A stretch of 64,000 nucleotides of DNA from Limnephilus marmoratus (GCA_917880885.1 OU862910.1:9746710-9810709); one strand, 5' to 3'. Shown: positions 10,195-21,547, counted from the first letter of the stretch. The notes: generated by a model not told the origin, from the sequence alone. Translations and numbers: made by a program.

Positions 10195-10577
10195 GTTACA
10201 AAATAAGATTTTTTGAAATCAAACTTCTTTAGCGCTGTTAGTGATTTGAAATTCAGATGAAACGGAAATGCGTCGCAACTCAGTTCTTCACAAATACACG
10301 GTTCTAATATAATGCGGTAAATTCGCGCTTTGGCGCGTGCCTTCCATAGCGCAGTGGGCAAGGTGCCTGACAAGTCTCGGCGGCCAGAGAGACAGACATC
10401 AAGCGAACGGAAGTTTGAATCCTACGAAATACAAAAAAAAAACATTTTTATTTTGTGAAATCAATATTCAATCGTCAAACCACTTTAAAAAATCAGGCAA
10501 AAGAAAAGATAGCGACATCTAGCGACTTTCTAGTTTCACTTCTACCGCGAGTGAATTAGGTATACACCCTGATTTTT
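10195..10577 (+). repeat. Dispersed repeat B, copy 1, with tRNA-like internal segment
   Basis: Shares, in order, four blocks with 20,880-21,547: AACTTCTTTAGC, GAAACGGAA, a tRNA-like segment (CATAGCGCAGTGGGCAAGG, GCGGCCAG, then ACGAAAT and an A run), and the end GTTTCACTTCTACCGCGAGTG followed by CCCTGATTTTTTTT. The conserved order in two places shows a real mobile family of at least 380 bp. The internal tRNA-like part suggests a SINE or a SINE inserted early in a larger repeat. No coding capacity. Confidence 0.6.
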
Positions 10578-11110
10578 TTTTCATTAGCTCCTCACAAGAG
10601 GTCCTGAGGAAAATAATTTCCCTCAGGGCCTATTCAAAGGAAGTTCTGGGAAGGAAAAATTTATGAGGGGTGGGTAGGAATCTGGGGGTCAATGTGTCCA
10701 GGAGTGACGGACGTACGAATCCATCTCTCCAACTGCGGTGTAAGGCGATGGGTTGAGAGAGTCAGGCTATAAAGGTCAAAAGGCCTCCCTCAACAGTCTC
10801 TCTCGATCCGGCCCGCCACGCGGCAGGTTGGAAAACGCGTCTACCGCCAAGACCTGGACAAACCTCCCTCATAAACCCGGGCACCCCTGCTAAGTCAACA
10901 AACGAGATGTTTGCTGTGTTCCAGATCTGAATAGCCAGGTACTTCCCCACCTTCCTCTTCCCTACCTCCTTCCCTCTCCACTACCTTCAGCCTCACAACA
11001 TACCCCATTTGGGGATGCCAAATGAGGTATGTTGGCTGTTGGCAATCACTGGCTCCAGACGGGAGCAGTTGGGACTCTTGTGCGGTATTCATGTAAAAAA
11101 AAAAAACATT
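10578..11110 (+). repeat. Dispersed repeat A, longest copy
   Basis: Starts CACAAGAGGTCCTGAGG, runs through GGGGTGGGTAGGAATCTGG, GATCCGGCCCGCCACGCGGC, AAACCCGGGCACCCCTGCTA, then AGATCTGAATAGCCAGGTA and GGCTCCAGACGGGAGCAG, and ends GTGCGGTATTCATG plus an A run near 11,095. Parts of it recur at 12,471, 13,068, 33,530, 45,945, 50,850 and 63,571 in both orientations. The terminal A run suggests retroposition. No protein-coding frame is shared between copies. Confidence 0.7.
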
Positions 11111-11570
11111 TATTTCGTTCATAATAATTTTAACTGCGTCTCAATTTGAACATTGGAATTTGTCACATCATCGTGTGTTAGAATGTAAAATCTTTTACTG
11201 GGAATAATATTCACATGACAAGAGCAAAAGTCAATAACTTATTTCCTTGTAGGTAGTTTTCCATTTTTACGGCGTCTTCGCCGACAACGTTGTTGTCAAT
11301 TCGAATAAACAAGACGTTTGTGCTTTTCTTCTGGCAAACGAGTCGGTTCTTTACCATGCAGTCTCCAGATCATTCTGACAAAAACACTAAATGAGGAATC
11401 CTTCTCAGATATTATACAGGGTTTTGATGGACGTACTTGATTTTTTAACGAGTGTTTCCGGAGTAAACAATGTAAATTAAATTTTGGTCTCCGGTGACTT
11501 CTGCTGCCTTTTTTTCTTAATTTCTTCTTAAAAATTAAACAAAACTCCCAACACGTCGTCAAGCTCTGGT
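11111..11570. other. Intergenic, nothing recognised
   Basis: Contains an unremarkable minus-strand frame of 88 residues rich in Lys/Arg that matches no family I know. Confidence 0.4.
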
Positions 11571-11868
11571 GTTATGAAATTTGTATATAAAAATTTACTG
11601 CAACTGGCGCGCCGGTTTTTTGGAAAATTTGTGTATTTCTATTTTTGCGGTAGGGAGGGCAGGCAGGAGGGGAAGGGTAACCAAGGAGGTTGAGTTCGTG
11701 GGAAGGCTGACTAGGGAGGGGAAAGGCGGTGATGGTGGAAGGGGAACGCAAGAAGGGAAGGGTACGCGGGAGGGGAACGGGGACGCATGGGAATGGACAT
11801 GCAGGGAGAAACAATTTATTTCTTTGAATGGCATTGCAACGCATGCCGGGAACCAGCCAGTATTAGAT
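11571..11868 (+). mobile_element. Non-autonomous Helitron-like element, short copy
   Basis: Begins with ATGAAATTTGTATA, the internal segment of the fuller copy at 27,361. It continues through a GGGAGGGG-type polypurine tract with GGAACGGGGACG, then the block GGGAGAAACAATTTATTTC and the 3' end GCAACGCATGCCGGGAACC. The terminus here is AGCCAGT instead of AGCTAGT. 5' part missing. The proline-rich frames on the opposite strand are shadows of the polypurine tract. Confidence 0.6.
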
Positions 11869-11869
11869 A

Positions 11870-12189
11870 TAATTGATATTGGTCTGTAATTTCCAAAGGT
11901 ATTCAAATACAAAATACATATGCTATGATGTCCGCGCAACTGTCAGCGGACTACGGCCTATTTAGAGTAGTTTGCATACGAAAAGAATTTGTTCATTTCG
12001 TTGATTTTTTGAAGGTGGGCATTAGTATTGGTTAACAATATAGTTTGAATACGAAAATAATTCGTTCATTTAGTTTAACGTTCGTTTGGTTTAAAACTAT
12101 AACGGCGACACCCGAAAGCGCAGTCCGACCTAGTAAAAACTGCAGATAGCAGATCTGTATATTCCAATATTTGATTTGTTTCCATGAGT
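11870..12189. other. Intergenic, nothing recognised
   Basis: Short AT-rich interval between the Helitron and a LINE fragment. Confidence 0.4.
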
Positions 12190-12470
12190 CAGCAATGTTC
12201 CAGATGAAAGTGACAAGTTGTACAACTGTACAAATTCTTTTAGCAAGATTTCAGGAATGCCATCAGGTCCGGTACTTTTTTTGTTAGAGAGATTATTTAA
12301 GGATTGGTAAACCTCTTTAAATTAGGCAATTATTGCAAGTCAATATTATAGTCATTGTTAAGTGGAGAGATGTTGCATGAAGCATCAGAATATACAGAGA
12401 AGTGTTTAGAAAAAAGGTTGGCGATATCATGTCCGTTAGTAGCATGAGTTTCATAATAATTTTGGAGGCT
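12190..12470 (-). pseudogene. LINE (Jockey-type) RT entry-region fragment
   Basis: The minus strand reads ANLFSKHFSVYSD, then after a stop and frame change SLNNLSNKKSTGPDGIPEI and KEFVQLYNLSLSSGTL. This is the linker and first RT motif (K.S.GPDGIP..LLK) of Jockey-superfamily ORF2 proteins. Both ends are missing. On its 5' side (higher coordinates) it joins repeat A directly at about 12,471, so either the LINE fragment or repeat A was inserted into the other. Confidence 0.7.
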
Positions 12471-12785
12471 GGAATGGGTACCGCCGCCCCGGGAACCTTT
12501 ATTGGATAACCAACACCTCTGCCATAGGTCACCCCAAGTGGTTCGCGGTGATTTAGCAAGGGTTCCCGGGTTCATGGGGTGAGGTTTTCTAGGTCTTGGA
12601 TTCGGATGACCAGGATACGCTGAACCCCAGATTCCTACCCACCCCTTAAACCCTTTTCCTTCCCAGAACTCTCCTCTCCTTACTTTCCCTAAACAATCCC
12701 TCCACACAGCATCCCCAAAGATGACATGAGCCCCGAGGGAAATTATTTTCCTCAGGGCCTCCTGTGTAAAGCTTATGTGAAAAAA
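12471..12785 (-). repeat. Dispersed repeat A, reverse copy
   Basis: Minus-strand match to the first half of the copy at 10,578: CCTGAGGAAAATAATTTCCC, GGGGTGGGTAGGAATCTGGG, GAACCCGGGAACCCTTGCTA. On the plus strand it begins GGTACCGCCGCCCCGGGAAC, a block also found at 50,865. The 125-residue frame here is a chance reading across the junction with the LINE fragment. The following 12,786-13,067 shows nothing. Confidence 0.65.
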
Positions 12786-13067
12786 AAATTACATACTGGT
12801 AGATCAGTACGCTTTTGCGCAACAAATTGCCTAAATTGTTTAGGATTTTACAGTCATTTTGTATCTGTAATTTCTACAAAATATTTATAGCATTTGGCTG
12901 ATTCGACTTTGGACAGTTCCCTTAATTGAGAAAATTTTTGATAAAAGTTTAGTTGCCAGTGTCTTTAAACAACTTATAAGTTTTCTTTTTTTTTCAATTA
13001 TTAACTGTTTAAGTTTCGAGCTAAACGAATTTGGTTCCGCAAATGTATATGTGTAGTACCATCATTT

Positions 13068-13322
13068 GCGGCACGTTCCAAAGTGGAAGATATTCTCAAT
13101 ATCGCCCTGGTGTAAGACCACCATTCAAAATTGAAATGTTTGGAATGGTTTAGCCGTTTTAGGTGACCAAATCTGAATAGTCAGGTACTTTCCCGCAATC
13201 ATCTTCCCCATCTCCTTACTCTCTCCACTGCCTTCAGCCTCACAACATACCCCATATTGGGGGTGCCATAGTCTCACTGGTTATCAATTGGGACTCTTGA
13301 GCGGTATTCACATCTAAAAAAA
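13068..13322 (+). repeat. Repeat A second module (SINE-body type)
   Basis: Matches 33,530-33,785 end to end: GGCACGTTCCAAAGTGGAAG, CCTGGTGTAAGACCACCATT, TCTGAATAGTCAGGTACTTT, GGACTCTTGAGCGGTATTCA, then A-rich. At 33,388 the same module is preceded by a tRNA-like head, so this copy is probably a 5'-truncated SINE. Confidence 0.6.
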
Positions 13323-14780
13323 ATAAAAAATTAAAATGTTTCTATTTTCTCTTATTTAATAAATCAAAACCTAAATTTCCTGTGAAATAATAATATTTAC
13401 TACTTCATTATAAACCATATATTTCAAAAACAAATTATCCAAAGAAACGTCACTATCTCAATTACAATTCTACCTGACCATAATTTTTAAAAAATGCGAA
13501 TAAGGAAGACCAAATAAACACGACGATTTCTCAAATGAAAAAAAATCTTTCCCTTGAAACGGAAACCGAACGTGCAAATAAATATATAGACAAATGAAAT
13601 GCAAAACGGTCGAATTAAAACTGGGCTTCGCTACCTTTATTCAACTATTTTATTCGTGCTTTAGTGATAAATTTATTGAACCTGCTGACGAACATATCTG
13701 GCGATCTAGCGAGTTTTATAATGAAAAATAAAATTTAAAATTAAAAATTTAAAAAAGTATAAAACAGTGTTTATTAATTTTTAATTTTAACTTATGACAT
13801 CCGCTGAAAAAAAAAATAGTTGGCGACGCAATCGCTATCCACAGGAAAGGAACTTGTGAATTTCATTGGCGGTCTGCATACAGGCAACTTGTCCAGCCAA
13901 CAGGCCAGTTGACAAGGGCGACGCAGTGACTAGTTGCGTTTCAGTTACCTTTTTGACAGGTGTCCGTGGTAGCGGCTCACGACCTGTCAAGTTTCCTAGT
14001 AATTTGCGATATGTCAGATCAGAAAAATATCGATTTTGTTCACCAGTTTTCGGTTTCTCCATAAGCGAAGGCCCATGATGAGTAAAACCTCAAATTACAA
14101 TATTTAAAATAAATGAAGACAATATTAACGAAACTCAATCGAACTGAAAATAGAAAAATCAGAAAAAGATACGGTCAGCCCTAGGCTCACACAAGACCTA
14201 CGCCTTGCTGGGGTGGAGCTTTACCAACTGGCTAATGTATGCCTCTCCGATTTGGTCATATTTATGTAACTGTATCATACTTCGACTAAGAACCACCAAC
14301 GTTATCTTCATTTTATTAACGCATACTTTATATATATGTACGATTACAAGATTCAAACCCGAACTAAATACTACCTAGAATGTAGCCCTGACAAAGCCCT
14401 GGTATAACGGTGCAGCCTTAGGAGCCTCGTGACAGCCCTGCCTCGTGACGCCCCGCCTTTATCTCGCTTTCAATGGATATCAACAATGAGCTCTCTTCCT
14501 TTATTAATCTTTGCTCTCTGTTCCGCGGGGAACATTTACATTAAAAAAGAAAGCGCTTTATGTATTAAAGGGAATCTCAAACAATAAAGATGTGACTCGT
14601 GTATATTTCCTGCGGTCTTTAGCTTTTATCGTTCAAAATACTGTCATGTACATATTTTAGTTTGTACCAAGCGTTGATGTAAATTTCACTAGAAAACCTT
14701 TGGTACTTTGAAACTGGATAAAAAATAGGTATCGATTTGAAATTTGTTATTTTGTCAGATTTCATGGAATCGAACATTAT
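13323..14780. other. Intergenic, nothing firmly recognised
   Basis: Holds a perfect 9-bp stem TTGACAGGT/ACCTGTCAA with a 20-nt loop (13,953-13,990) inside a more GC-balanced patch (about 13,855-14,080) with frames on both strands; I do not recognise either product. A second GC-richer patch lies at 14,390-14,460. Confidence 0.4.
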
Positions 14781-14784
14781 TAAT

Positions 14785-14903
14785 ACGGTAGCGTCTGCGT
14801 GGTTGAATTTCTGACCCCGGCTTCGAGTGCCACGCTGCGCCTCTCCGTACGCGCCGCGCCACAAGTAGCATCTGTATGCGTGAAATTTGAAACAAAGCTA
14901 CCA
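14785..14903 (+). repeat. Dispersed repeat C, copy 1
   Basis: Similar to 58,945-59,062: both have TAGCGTCTG(C/T), a CGACTTCGAGT- or GGCTTCGAGT-like block, a GC-rich patch, and AAGCTAC near the end. Only two copies, unclassified. Confidence 0.4.
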
Positions 14904-15119
14904 TTTTCGTTATTTGTTTTTGGGGTTTAATGCCGTGTTGCGCTAACTCCTTCTTTAGCCAACGTTTTGGACAGCGTTGCAGTATCCATCATCAGATCGG
15001 CAGATCGAAACATCTGCCGGATCTGCCCTAATGATGCATACTGCAACGCTGTCCGAAACGTTGGCTAAAGAAGGAGGTAGCGCAACACGGCATAAAACCC
15101 CCAAAATAAATAACAAAAA
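14904..15119. repeat. Foldback repeat (copy 2) with two hammerhead-like cores
   Basis: Arms mirror each other over about 95 bp: GCCGTGTTGCGCTA on the left against TAGCGCAACACGGC on the right, with GCCAACGTTTTGGACAGCG against CGCTGTCCGAAACGTTGGC. The centre has its own palindrome (GATCGGCAGAT / ATCTGCCGGATC). On the minus strand the left arm reads CTGATGA, a stem (GGATA/TGTCC), then AAAAC; on the plus strand the right arm reads CTAATGA, the same loop, then GAAAC. These match the hammerhead layout CTGATGA-stem II-GAAA, each with one core substitution. Related to 3,845-3,990 and 36,930-37,085. Confidence 0.65.
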
Positions 15120-17689
15120 TACTTTTGGCCGTGAAACTAGTCAGATGTTATGGAATTATTCTTTATTTACCTCGAGAACAAATGCAGTAGTAGCGGCAGG
15201 TCCGGTCCTGGTCCCTGGTTCAGGTAAAGACCACAAGGGAGCTGTGCTAAGCCGTAGTATCAGCGCCAGGCCGCATAGTGTTTCGTTTCATAGAAGCAAA
15301 AACGGTAAAAACCCATCGACACCTCAATCAAGGTACTTGTAACCCACCGTGGAGGTCTATTTAACCCTAATTTGAAGAAAATTATAAATAAACATTTTTT
15401 TTATAATTTATTACATAAATATTATGTCCTTTACTATATAAAATTATAATTTACATATTTTATTTATTGTTTACAGTATTTACAAGTTATTAGAAAAATA
15501 AATGTTTTAAGATTAAACTAAGCCCATCTCTCCTTCCTGAAGCCGTTCTTTCTTTGGTAAACTGGGCAAACTTTTCCAGAAACTTTTAAGTAAAGAAAAT
15601 AAGCTCAAGACAGATTCGCGTGGGAAAATATCGAAACTGATTTTATTGAAAAAATTGTTGTCCATTGAAAAAATGAAAATTGTCGTGCAATTTTGATTTG
15701 CTCTCCCAAATAATTTCTCAGTAACTTAGAAATATAATATTTTTTAAACCACGTAACACACAAGTTATTTATTATTATGAAAAAAAAAACTAAAATAGTT
15801 AACATTATAGTCTGTACAAAAATATTTGCTACTCACCTTCCAAAGTAGGCTCCATTTTTTTCAGAACCGCAATACCAATAAACTATCTAAAACGTCGCGC
15901 CGCAAGAAGCGATTAAACGTATTTGAATATTTCGTATCTGAGTAAACACTCTTTCGAACTCTGGTGTTAGTCAACCCTTGCATTAATCACCAAATTAAGA
16001 ATGCATTTGTCACATAATTCCATGCATGATGTTATTCGAAGTCTCTCGGGGTGAAATACACTCACGTCGGGAAGTTATCCAATATTACAATTTAAAAAAA
16101 AAATAGTTCATTTGAAAATTAAAAGCTTCAACAGCTTTCTAAATTCGTATGTGTTCGCTCACATTCGCTCCCACAGCCCTCCGCGTTGTGCTCAATTACT
16201 CCCACTTTCGCATATATTCTTATAAAGGGGGAACTTCAACAGGACGGAACACAACAATACGCACAAAAACAACAAATTAAAGTTTGTTCGTCAATGAAAA
16301 TTATAATCACCTGCCAAAGCTTATGAACTTCACCCTTGATATTTCAATGTTTACATTTATATAAATAGATTTTTGTAATAGCTAACCTCCTACTACTCAG
16401 AACTGTCTTCATAAATACCAATTAATACATTCAAGTTATGTGACTTTTTCCAAAGTTAGAGTTTTTCCGGGCATTTTCATGACACCTTATAAGCGCTTTT
16501 CCTGTCGCGTCGTAAACAACTAAATATGGACCTTGGTCAGAAGAAGTTAAATCGCCTTCAACCGAGATGGGAGGATGCCGAACCGGCGAGGGTCTTCCAT
16601 TAGGGCAGTCTCAGACGGAAAGTGCATTGGGGAAACGGCCAAGGTTGCAGCCATCAATAATCTCGAGGATCCAACAACATCGATAGCAGCGGTCTCAAAG
16701 TGGTCTTCCAAAACGGCGGGAGAACGATGGCGATCATGGTAATAGCAGCCCGCAGAATTGGATGTTCTGGGGAAATCAACAATTAGATTTCCAACTAAAC
16801 AATCGGGAGTTTGATACCAAGCCCGATCATCTTTAAACAGATGAATTCACTTTCAGAAATTAACAAACTGACACGCTGTCATTGTATTATAAATAAACTG
16901 TCATAAACTCAAAATCTTTCACCTTCACATTCAATGCCCTCGACACCGTAAATAACTAACCTGTAAAAACGTAGAAAAAAAGAAAAAAATATATAAAAAA
17001 TAAATAAATAAAAAAAAATAATAAAAAAATAAAAATACAAAAATAAAAAATAAAAAAATAAAAAATAAAAATAAAATAAATAAAAAATATGTAAGCGTTT
17101 GTGAAGGTCATTTCATGAATATTCTCCAGCCCTAAAGAGTTCTAAATATCAACAATACTTTTGCCACTAATCTCCAATAGTCCTAAATTCTCCAGTATTT
17201 TAAAATAAATACCAACTCTACTTTTGCCACTAATCTATTCATAAATGTAATACTAGGGTAGCAAATAATGTAAAATCATGCAATGTCCAGTTTGTTAACT
17301 GTAATGTCCTCCGCGTGCAAAGCCGTATCTTCTCCATAAATTTTCTAATTAAAGTGTGTTTATCGGAAGTGACCAGCCAGGTAAGTATGTTTCTGTATCC
17401 ATTTATAAATAGTAAAATTAGTTAGAACCTAAGCATTCCTAATAAATTGTACAGCGCCCTTGAGGTGATTTTTCACAAAAACGGTTTTTTTTATCCAATT
17501 ATATTATTGTTATTATTATTATTCCTGCCTCCGTGCATGCGGTTAAAATAACCTTTTCACATTCTCTACCGAGTCAACGCAACTTGAAAAATCGCAATCG
17601 CATCTCCATTCGTTTCCAGGCCTTTAAGTTCAGAGAAATTACTTTTCAAAAGATTCTCTCTCTCTCTGGTTTCAATCCTGGGATTGGTT
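15120..17689. other. Intergenic; A-rich low-complexity tract at 16,975-17,091
   Basis: No gene recognised. A GC-richer patch at about 16,545-16,760 (with CCGAGATGGGAGGATGCCG) reads through with stops in all frames and could be an old coding remnant. From 16,975 to 17,091 the sequence is nearly pure A with scattered T (AAAAATAAA-type). Confidence 0.45.
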
Positions 17690-17835
17690 TGCAGCAATTT
17701 CATCTATTCGTTTCTTCCACTCTTCCCTGTCTTGTGCGGCTCTTTTGAAGTCTGCATATGATAAGCAGCGCACGTCCACCAGCAGGTCCTCCAGGTACTC
17801 TCGGCGTGGGCGTCGTAATTTCATCGTGAAATAAA
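17690..17835 (-). pseudogene. LINE C-terminal fragment
   Basis: Minus strand reads RRPRREYLEDLL, then YADFKRAAQDREEWKKRIDE. The pattern 'RGRPR..WL.DL' followed by 'A.DRE.WK' is the C-terminus of endonuclease-RT proteins of arthropod LINEs. Only about 45 residues remain, and no RT motif. Confidence 0.6.
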
Positions 17836-17874
17836 AATGGTTGACCGTTGAATACGGTACTGCGCGTTTTCATC

Positions 17875-18770
17875 CCACAACAAAAATTGATGTAAAGCCA
17901 TATTTCATAAACATGTATTTCTTTCATTAAGTTATTGTTATAACAGTATTCCATCGCAACACGAGAGTAATTACATACTTTTTAGGAGGTTATTCATCTA
18001 ATCAATTTTTGTCAATTTTTAGGTTGCCAATATTTGTGTCTATTGGTTCTCTCTGCGTGCCTTTTCCTATTCGTCCCGTTCCCCTTCTTCTCCCGCAACC
18101 CCTTCCCCTCTCGCGTTCCTACTGCGCCCCCTCCACCTGTTACTAGCAATCGGGCGGAGTTCGCGGTAAAGGTCACCCTGGAATACGAAACAGAAGGGCA
18201 CTGTCCGGTATTCAACGGTTTCACGACTTTTCACCCCACGACAAAATATCCCCGACAAAAAATCCTACGGCAAAACATCCCCCAACAAAATATCTACTAA
18301 AACCTAATCTTATTTTACGTTTTACTATTTTTGAACAATAATTTATTGTCTTTACAGGATGTCTGTATTGTTTTTGTCCTATTTTTTGTTAGGTTAGGTT
18401 AGGTAAGGTTTTGATAGATATTTTGTAGGGGGAAGTTTTGTCCGTAGGATATTTTTTCGGGGATATTTTGTTGCGGGTTGAAAAGTCGCGGAACCGTTGA
18501 ATATCGGGCAGTGCCCTTCCGTCCCGTATTTCAGAGTGACCTTTACCACGAACTCCACCCGGTTGCTAGTAACAGGTGGAGGAAGGGGTTGCTAAAGAGG
18601 AAGGGGTTGCTAAAGAGGAAGGGGAACGGTACGAATGGGAAAGGACACGCAGGGAGAAACAATGGACACAGGTATTTAATTGCACTCGTGTTGCGATAGA
18701 ATACTGTTGTAACAATAACTTATTGAAAGAAATACACGTTTACGAAATATGCCTTTACAACAATTACAAA
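17875..18770. repeat. Large foldback, arms about 400 bp
   Basis: The left half (17,875-18,330) is the reverse complement of the right half (18,340-18,770) in order: TATTCCATCGCAACACGAG against CTCGTGTTGCGATAGAATA; CTGCGTGCCTTTTCC against GGAAAGGACACGCAG; GTCACCCTGGAATACG against CGTATTTCAGAGTGAC; AAATATCCCCGACAAAAAAT against its mirror near 18,450. The left arm carries an extra block of about 60 bp near 17,975-18,035. The arms include the GGAAC/GGAAAGGACACGCAGGG polypurine block of the Helitrons in this window. At the centre is GTTAGGTTAGGTTAGGTAAGG, three telomere-like TTAGG units. Confidence 0.7.
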
Positions 18771-18810
18771 GAAATTAAAATATTAATCATCCAAATGAAA
18801 ACTTAAATTT

Positions 18811-19460
18811 TGTTAGTGAAATTATTGATGTAGGCATTATATTCGAAAGTAAACTCACATTTGTATGTCTATTAATAAAATGTATGTCATATTAATAATA
18901 TTATCAATAAGGCCCTTGATTCTTGGTTTTGTGTTGAGAGCTGCAAAAGATTTCAATAATTTAAGCACATTTATCATGTTATATAAAACCCTTGTCAGAT
19001 GCCAACTTGAGTATAACTCTACGTTATGGTTTCCCTTTTACAATATTCATTCAGACAACATTGAAAAGATTCAACATAAGTTTCTAAGGTTTATAAACTA
19101 TAACTTGCATATTCCTGTACAAAACATTGATTATAATTACCTCCTGGATAAAATGTAACTATTGAAACTTTCAGAAAGAAGAATAAGCACAGATTTAAAA
19201 CTATTACTTACATAAAATACTGCATTACAAAATTGACTCTCCTGAATTACTTCAATTTATCAATAAATATGTTCCCAAAAAATCATGCCGACATTATTTA
19301 TTACCCTTTTACTTCAATAACACCATGACACCAGCTTTCAAAATAAATACTCTGATCTGGGCGATATATTTCATCTTTAAACTAATCGGTATAAATGTCG
19401 TACATTCTATCACTTTTATTCTTTAAGACACAAATAGACCTATGTACCTATCAAAAAACT
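18811..19460 (+). pseudogene. LINE RT thumb fragment
   Basis: Reads DVGIIFESKLTF, then after a frame change LILGFVLRAAKDF, YKTLVRCQLEYNSTLWFP and IEKIQHKFLRFINY, followed by a stop and SERRISTDLK. This is the region after YADD in Jockey/CR1-type ORF2. Similar in layout to the fragments at 1,431, 35,190 and 39,046. Inactive. Confidence 0.75.
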
Positions 19461-19512
19461 TCTATGCTACTACTATGTTGTTTTGTAGAATCTTTTAAAT
19501 GCATCTATATGC

Positions 19513-19982
19513 TGTTACGTTACGGAATTGATTCCCGTGCGAGCTAATAGCGAATTGACCCCTTGCACAGGCCCTCCGCCCCCCTCTACCCGCGCCGCGC
19601 GGCGCCCGTAGCCAAGCGCCGAGCGGCTCCCCGCATTCATTCCTCGGCCGACCTTCGGCATAACAACTGTGTCCCCGTGATTGCGCTCCCCGTAAACTGA
19701 ACTCGCGATGTTTTATTTTAATTGTGCATTGTGCTCAAGAAGCTCCCGCCTAACCAGTACCCGTCTGGCGACTGCCTATCTCCTGTTTGTGAGTACCAAT
19801 GAACCTTGCTTTCCCTCTGTGTGCTAAGAACTGACATTTAACTTCACTATATACGCGTAGAGAGAGAGTTGATAGAACAATAGCATTTTAGTTAGCCAAA
19901 TAACCATGTGTTTAGTGCCGAGGCTGGCTTGTGTATAATCCTGTTCACCTTTAAATGAATAAACCCTTTTTCGTGCATAACA
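19513..19982 (+). mobile_element. Putative solo LTR
   Basis: Begins TGTTACG and ends GCATAACA, giving the TGTTA/TAACA terminal inverted repeat of Gypsy- or Pao-like LTRs. It has a GC-rich promoter-like part (19,570-19,640) and an AATAAA signal at 19,958, 25 bp before the end. The 470-bp length is ordinary for an LTR. No target duplication and no internal region were found, and the 14-mer CATAACAACTGTGT occurs both inside (19,659) and across the right end (19,976), which complicates the boundary. Confidence 0.4.
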
Positions 19983-20395
19983 ACTGTGTTCTGATTGAGG
20001 AAGGAGACCTGGAGATTGTGAGGAAAGGAAGGGAGTAGGAATTTACAAGCGAACCACAAACACTCGCCCTGGATTTAAGAGGAACCTTGCTCGCGCCGGC
20101 TGTGTGAGCTAGCCGCTGGCCTGTTTATGCATGTCCTTTCCAGGTTTTGGGTTTGGCGTTGGCCGCAAGTAGCGCCAATGCTAGCAATGCGTGAAGATTC
20201 TTAGTTTCTGTTTACATTTTTATCTGTGTATTTTGTTTTGTGTTTTGTAGCAACCTTTTTGTCATTATCTTTATATTTTTCTTTATTGTTTAAATTTTTA
20301 AGTTTTTACTTCGATACAAATAGTTTGTAAAATTTTATAAGAAAAGCCCACTAGGGCTCTTTATAAAAAAATAAATAAAATGTAATTTCCTTTCT
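19983..20395 (+). other. Unclassified; possibly the 3' end of a retroelement
   Basis: A GC-balanced stretch (20,060-20,200) gives way to T-rich sequence and then GCCCACTAGGGCTCTTTATA with AAATAAATAAA at 20,365-20,380. The short hairpin GCCC..GGGC followed by an A-rich tail resembles a LINE or SINE 3' end. No coding evidence. Confidence 0.25.
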
Positions 20396-20879
20396 TTTAA
20401 AAGTACTAAAATAATACACACCCAATCTGTGACACACCGGACATATATTTTTTGGTATTTTCGGAACTGTATATACCAATCTAGAACTACTGTCTACATC
20501 ATTCTTTGAACGATTTTTTTTATAAATTAGCAGGCAGCAATTTTCTCTCATTCTTCAAAGGCAAAGGAAATATCCGTTTTTCATCCGTGAATAATATTCC
20601 GCTGCTATTGTGATTGCTAATTCTGCGGGGATATGAGATTTTCTTTTTTCGTTTAGCGGATTGCATATTTTATTTCAAAGCTTTGCCATCAATTAGAGCT
20701 GTGGTTAATTTTCTTTAGTGGAAAATTATACGGTAAACATTTTCCATAGTAAAACGCGCCAAACTCATTCTGATCTCTTCGTAAATGAGTACAACGATTT
20801 AACGATACGTTCGCACAGAAACAAATAACACGGGCATTAGCCTAGTGTGGTAGCCAAAAAAAATATCTCTAACTAATAA

Positions 20880-21547
20880 AAATTTTATGAAATAAAAAAG
20901 AAACAGCGTTTTTGAAGTGAAAACTTCTTTAGCACCGTTGTGATTTGAAACTCGGTGAAACGGAAGCGAGCGACGCAAAAAAGAGACCAACACGTACGTC
21001 TATAGGATTTAGCCTGCAATGAGATAATGATAAAATATTTATTTATTTCGCGGGTACTTTGTACCAGTATAATACGATAAAACTACGGTCCCACGCAAGT
21101 CTCTTTTGGTCCAGTGGTATAAAGCGCCTAACAAACCTTAGCGGCCAGACATTCAGCCGACCAAGTATCGAATTATACGAAATCCAAAAAAAAAATTTAG
21201 ATCAAACAATCGTGGTAGATTTTAAAACATTGTTGGTATATTCGTAACCCGGGATGTTCGTCTTTCTTTAAAAAAATTATCAATCTTTAAACCACTCCAA
21301 AATGAACAGAAAAAAAACACAAAAGAAAATGACATCTGGCGACTCCGAAGAAGAAATCAAAAATACTATCAAGATGACCAAATGTATAGGAGAAAGTGCA
21401 TTGGAATGCGACAGTAAAAATATGGAAAAAATCATCCTTAACATTGATAAAAAAGTGCTTCCTGGTCTACCCACTCTTTATCTAATTTAGTTTTTTAAAG
21501 GTTTCACTTCTAGCGCATGTGAATTACTCACTCTGATTTTTTTTGTA
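20880..21547 (+). repeat. Dispersed repeat B, copy 2
   Basis: Same block order as 10,195-10,577 (AACTTCTTTAGC, GAAACGGAA, tRNA-like GGTCCAGTGGTATAAAGCGCC and GCGGCCAGA, an A run, GTTTCACTTCTAGCG, then CTCTGATTTTTTTT). This copy is about 285 bp longer; the extra lies mainly between 21,210 and 21,485 and includes a 62-residue frame (21,302-21,490, Lys-rich) I do not recognise. That frame could be what remains after deletion in the other copy. Confidence 0.55.

Noticed and set aside
18385..18410. Interstitial telomere
   Set aside because: Only about three TTAGG-like units; such short runs are common in insect genomes. Mentioned only as the hinge of the foldback.
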